From: Sphingomonadaceae bacterium PASS1
Lineage (GTDB): Bacteria > Pseudomonadota > Alphaproteobacteria > Sphingomonadales > Sphingomonadaceae
Reading direction: 5' to 3'
NCBI GenBank assembly: GCA_002255985.1
Contig: NKIR01000002.1
Span: 1 to 64,000 of the forward strand
DNA: 64,000 bases
Shown here: piece after piece, positions 61,363 to 64,000 of the stretch
Position numbering within the stretch: position 1 is the stretch's first letter
Layout of the letters: each line of letters opens with the position of its first letter
Notes under the pieces: generated by a model
What the model saw: the letters and a program-made list of their open reading frames with translations, nothing else
Database searches by the model: none
What the model was told of the DNA's origin: nothing
Position numbers and translations under genes: made by a program

Positions 61363-63309
61363 TTAGGGTTCGACGATGTGGAATGCGCCCGGCATCGGGT
61401 CAAGCGCTGCCTGAAGCTTATCAACGACGGACCGGTCGCCTTCGATCTTCAGCCCAGCCATTTGCAATTGCGCTGCCGGCATTTTCAGGAACAACAAAGC
61501 AAGGAACAGCTGACGCGGTCCGGAAATGGTTACTGCTGGCGTGGCATGGCCTGTTCCCATTTCGCTGATCATCACCGCGTTGCCGACTGTGATTTTTGCC
61601 GTCTCTTTCCTGTCCGAAATCACAAAATTCAGGGTCAGCGACGTACTGCCGATAATCGCCGGATCCAATCGGGTTGCGACAGAATCAAGCAACAGGCCAG
61701 TTGGAATGGCTGAAATCATATCGATGCTTTGCGAACTTACGCCCGCCTTCATGCCTTGCCTTAGCTCGGCTGCACCAGTCAGAAACATGTTACGCCAAAT
61801 CGCAGATTCAGCCTGAAACCCTTGCTGTTCATAGCTGTCGGCTAGCAAAGCGCGGCCTTCAACATTTTTGGAATCGGCAAAAACCAGTTGGTTCAACAGG
61901 TCCGAGGACCAGCGATAGTCCCCCACCTTCATCGCTTTCTTGGCCGTCGCGAGCAGCTTCTTTGCGCCACCCATTGCCGCGACCATTTTCGCCGCGCGAA
62001 TTTCGGGTGGATGGGGGTTCAGATTGGCAGGGACTGCGTCGTACCAGCCAAGATAATATTGATAAACTGCCTTCGAATTGTGGCTGTAGGTGCCGTAATA
62101 GCCCTTGTTGAACCACTGGTCACCAATTGCTGGCGGCGCTTTCAAAACCTCTGCAATTTCCGCCTGTGTCATACCCTTGTTCATCATGCGGACTGTCTGG
62201 TCGTGCAGATAGCGGTAATTGTCGCGCTGCCCCGACAGCGATCCTTTGACTTCGGATTGCCCAAAGCGCGGCCAGCAATGGCTTGAAATCATTATATCGC
62301 TGCGGTCGCCGTAAAGGTTGACGGCTTCGTTGAGGAACCCGGACCAACCCAACGCATCACGAACCTTTGCGCCGCGCGGGGTCAGAATATTGTGCAGGCT
62401 GCACGTCGCTATTTCCGCCGCCAAAAATGTGCGCGCTGCCGGGTTATAAACGTTCATTTCCGCTGGCGCTTCTGTCGCAGGCACCATTTGAAATTCGAGT
62501 TTCACCCCATCAATTTCGCGTACTTCGCCGGTTTTGCGAATGTCGATGGTTGGCGGAATGAGCGTAATGTCGCCGCCGCCAATGCCTTTGCCGATGCCAC
62601 TGCCCATTTGACCCTGCGGCCCCGGTGCCAAGTTCGTGCCAAATTGGAATGTCGCGCGTCTGGTCATGGCGGGTCCCGCCATCACATTTTCGGATGCTGT
62701 TTCAGCCAGAAAATGTTCGGGCGCGATAATGGCTACCTTACCCGACTTAACGTCGGCTTCATTGACGATGCCGCGCACGCCACCAAAATGGTCGCCATGG
62801 CTATGGCTATAAATGACTGCGGATACAGGGCGCGTACCCAGCTTTTCATTGACCAATCGAAGCGCCGCAGCGGCGGTATCACGGCTGGTCAACGGATCGA
62901 TGATAATCCAACCCGTTTGCCCTTTGATGATGGTCATGTTGGACACATCAAACCCGCGCACTTGCCACATATTGTCGGTCACCGCATATAGGCCATGCTT
63001 ACGCAAAATCCCCATGTGCCGCCACAGGCTGGGGTTTACAGAGTCCGGCGATGCGCCATTGCCCATCCAGTCATATGCGCCCAGATTCCAGACAGGCTTG
63101 CCGTCTTTGTTGGTGATAATGGAGTCTGCCAGAGTTCCGATAAAACCGCGATCTGCAAATTCGAGGTCACGACCATCTTCGGCCGGAAGCTGGGCCGCAA
63201 TGCTACGCTGTGCGGCAACCGTGGCATCCGATGCTGGCTTGGCGTCTTGTGCGAAAGCACCGTTGGCCGACGCCGTGCTCAATAACACGGCACACAAGAA
63301 TTTCTGCAT
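61363..63309 (-). CDS. Exported alkyl sulfatase, SdsA1-like metallo-beta-lactamase fold
   Basis: A 648-residue enzyme with signal peptide (1-20, ending GAFA). The zinc-binding core is VIYSHSHGDHFGGVRG (His-x-His-x-Asp-His, about 165-177), and the C-terminal part has the SCP-2-like domain of SdsA-type sulfatases. It should release sulfate from primary alkyl sulfates such as SDS in the periplasm. Its 3' end is four bases from the mltG stop, convergent. GGGGGAGAG lies before the ATG. Confidence 0.92.
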   Translation of the reverse strand: MQKFLCAVLLSTASANGAFAQDAKPASDATVAAQRSIAAQLPAEDGRDLEFADRGFIGTLADSIITNKDGKPVWNLGAYDWMGNGASPDSVNPSLWRHMGILRKHGLYAVTDNMWQVRGFDVSNMTIIKGQTGWIIIDPLTSRDTAAAALRLVNEKLGTRPVSAVIYSHSHGDHFGGVRGIVNEADVKSGKVAIIAPEHFLAETASENVMAGPAMTRRATFQFGTNLAPGPQGQMGSGIGKGIGGGDITLIPPTIDIRKTGEVREIDGVKLEFQMVPATEAPAEMNVYNPAARTFLAAEIATCSLHNILTPRGAKVRDALGWSGFLNEAVNLYGDRSDIMISSHCWPRFGQSEVKGSLSGQRDNYRYLHDQTVRMMNKGMTQAEIAEVLKAPPAIGDQWFNKGYYGTYSHNSKAVYQYYLGWYDAVPANLNPHPPEIRAAKMVAAMGGAKKLLATAKKAMKVGDYRWSSDLLNQLVFADSKNVEGRALLADSYEQQGFQAESAIWRNMFLTGAAELRQGMKAGVSSQSIDMISAIPTGLLLDSVATRLDPAIIGSTSLTLNFVISDRKETAKITVGNAVMISEMGTGHATPAVTISGPRQLFLALLFLKMPAAQLQMAGLKIEGDRSVVDKLQAALDPMPGAFHIVEP

Positions 63310-63404
63310 GTTGGTCTCTCCCCCAAAATTTTTTTGGACGATGCATCATAAGGCCGCGCAGGTAAATCGGGTTTTTCGACCCGGGATTATCCAGCCATCA
63401 GAAT
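63310..63404. other. Short intergenic segment with a small hairpin
   Basis: CGGGTTTTTCGACCCG around 63368-63383 is a five-base-pair hairpin with a six-base loop, in the gap between the sulfatase start and the priA stop. It lacks a T-tract, so I do not call it a terminator. No gene seen. Confidence 0.4.
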
Positions 63405-64000
63405 TTATAAGAAACTGTACGGATCGACGTCGACCCCGACCCGAACGCTCCGGGGAAAATGCAAGCTGCCCAGCCATTCGCGAATGATGGTCTGCACTTC
63501 GACCGAACGTTGTGCATGGACCAACAGCCGCTGGCGGTACCGGCCACGCAGCATAGCCAGCGGCGCTGGCGCAGGGCCATAGACATACATGCCGTCGACC
63601 TGCGGCGCGGCGCCACCGACCGCGCGCGCCGCCTCAATGGCCTCGCGTTCGTCTTCTGATGAAATGATGATCGCGGCGAAACGCCCGAACGGCGGCGCGC
63701 CTGCGGATTTGCGTTGCTCGGTTTCCGCATCATAAAATGCATCGCGGTCCCCTGCGACCAACGCGGCGATGACGGGGTGATTGGGATTACGCGTCTGTAT
63801 GAAAACCTCACCCGGCTTTTCACCACGCCCTGCCCGGCCGGCCGCCTGCGCGATTTGCTGGAATGTCCGTTCAGCAGCGCGCAGGTCGCCGCCTTCAAGA
63901 CCAAGGTCAGCATCAATAACGCCCACCAAGGTCAGCTCAGGGAAGTGATATCCCTTAGTCACCAACTGCGTGCCAATGATGATGTCGACCGCCTTATTTT
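63405..64000 (-). CDS. priA: Primosomal protein N' (PriA helicase), C-terminal part
   Basis: The reading frame is open to the right edge, giving about 198 C-terminal residues. Helicase motifs V and VI are seen: DIIIGTQLVTKGYHFPELTLVGVIDADLGL and QQIAQAAGRAGRGEKPGEVFIQT, followed by the PriA C-terminal domain with GAPPFGRFAAIIISSEDE and YVYGPAPAPLAMLRGRYRQRLL. PriA restarts stalled replication forks. The N-terminal DNA-binding and zinc regions are outside the window. Confidence 0.94.
   Translation of the reverse strand, partial: NKAVDIIIGTQLVTKGYHFPELTLVGVIDADLGLEGGDLRAAERTFQQIAQAAGRAGRGEKPGEVFIQTRNPNHPVIAALVAGDRDAFYDAETEQRKSAGAPPFGRFAAIIISSEDEREAIEAARAVGGAAPQVDGMYVYGPAPAPLAMLRGRYRQRLLVHAQRSVEVQTIIREWLGSLHFPRSVRVGVDVDPYSFL

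Noticed and set aside
1-64000. CRISPR arrays, prophage, toxin-antitoxin or secretion-system islands
   Set aside because: I saw no regularly spaced direct repeats, no phage structural genes and no paired toxin-antitoxin genes; the small RHH protein has no toxin partner beside it.

Overview
The window looks like chromosomal DNA of a Sphingomonadales alphaproteobacterium (moderate G+C; Sphingorhabdus or Sphingopyxis-like is my best guess, not proven). The case rests on protein flavour: an EL222-like LOV-HTH regulator, exosortase-A-associated genes, Ala/Glu-rich L9 and Arg/Gly/Asp-rich S6 tails, polyhydroxybutyrate genes, DUF3237 and NamZ families. Gene density is high, and most genes sit in short operons with 1-4 nt overlaps.

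Layout. 1-1858: an IS630-type transposase fragment running off the left edge, then two membrane proteins. 2087-14865: the secE-nusG / rplK-rplA / rplJ-rplL translation genes, broken up by a thioesterase (tesB) and by an ~8 kb block (NamZ muramidase, sodium:solute symporter, Rieske oxygenase, DUF3237, EamA exporter, and an overlapping nitrilase/GNAT/NTF2-like trio). rplL is closed by a strong terminator and followed by apt, not rpoB. 14885-19239: lipoprotein methyltransferase, thioesterase, aminotransferase, DbpA-like helicase. 19338-30983: a storage and lipid zone with phaC, two acyl-CoA dehydrogenases, a phasin, clpS, an amidohydrolase, an SDR/isomerase pair, murA, the LOV-HTH factor and phbB. 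31092-43940: hemH, a Tat-type molybdo-oxidoreductase and mrp in a coupled chain, then hflK-hflC-Do protease, two peptidases, nadB and an ABC ATPase.

44096-51941: a DUF4402 protein, a CHCC zinc finger, then a divergent six-gene exosortase-A-associated cassette (PLP decarboxylase and acyl-CoA ligase on the minus strand; FemAB-like protein, acyl carrier protein and two alpha/beta hydrolases on the plus strand), an FNR-type regulator, tRNA-Met and a 2'-5' RNA ligase-like protein. 52192-64000: rpsF-rpsR-rplI, a MurC/Mpl-like ligase divergent from an LD-carboxypeptidase, the fatty-acid operon fabD-crotonase-fabG-acpP-fabF-mltG, an SdsA-like sulfatase and the C-terminal part of priA.

Most interesting: (1) the exosortase-A-associated carrier-protein cassette, which has no known product and no exosortase in this window; (2) the EL222-like blue-light regulator; (3) paired TGC-rich boxes bracketing the phasin promoter; (4) an 18-bp perfect palindrome overlapping the promoter of the acyl-CoA dehydrogenases; (5) an SDR/isomerase pair in which both canonical catalytic residues are replaced; (6) a dispersed inverted repeat present twice. 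Nothing like a CRISPR array, prophage or toxin-antitoxin module was seen.
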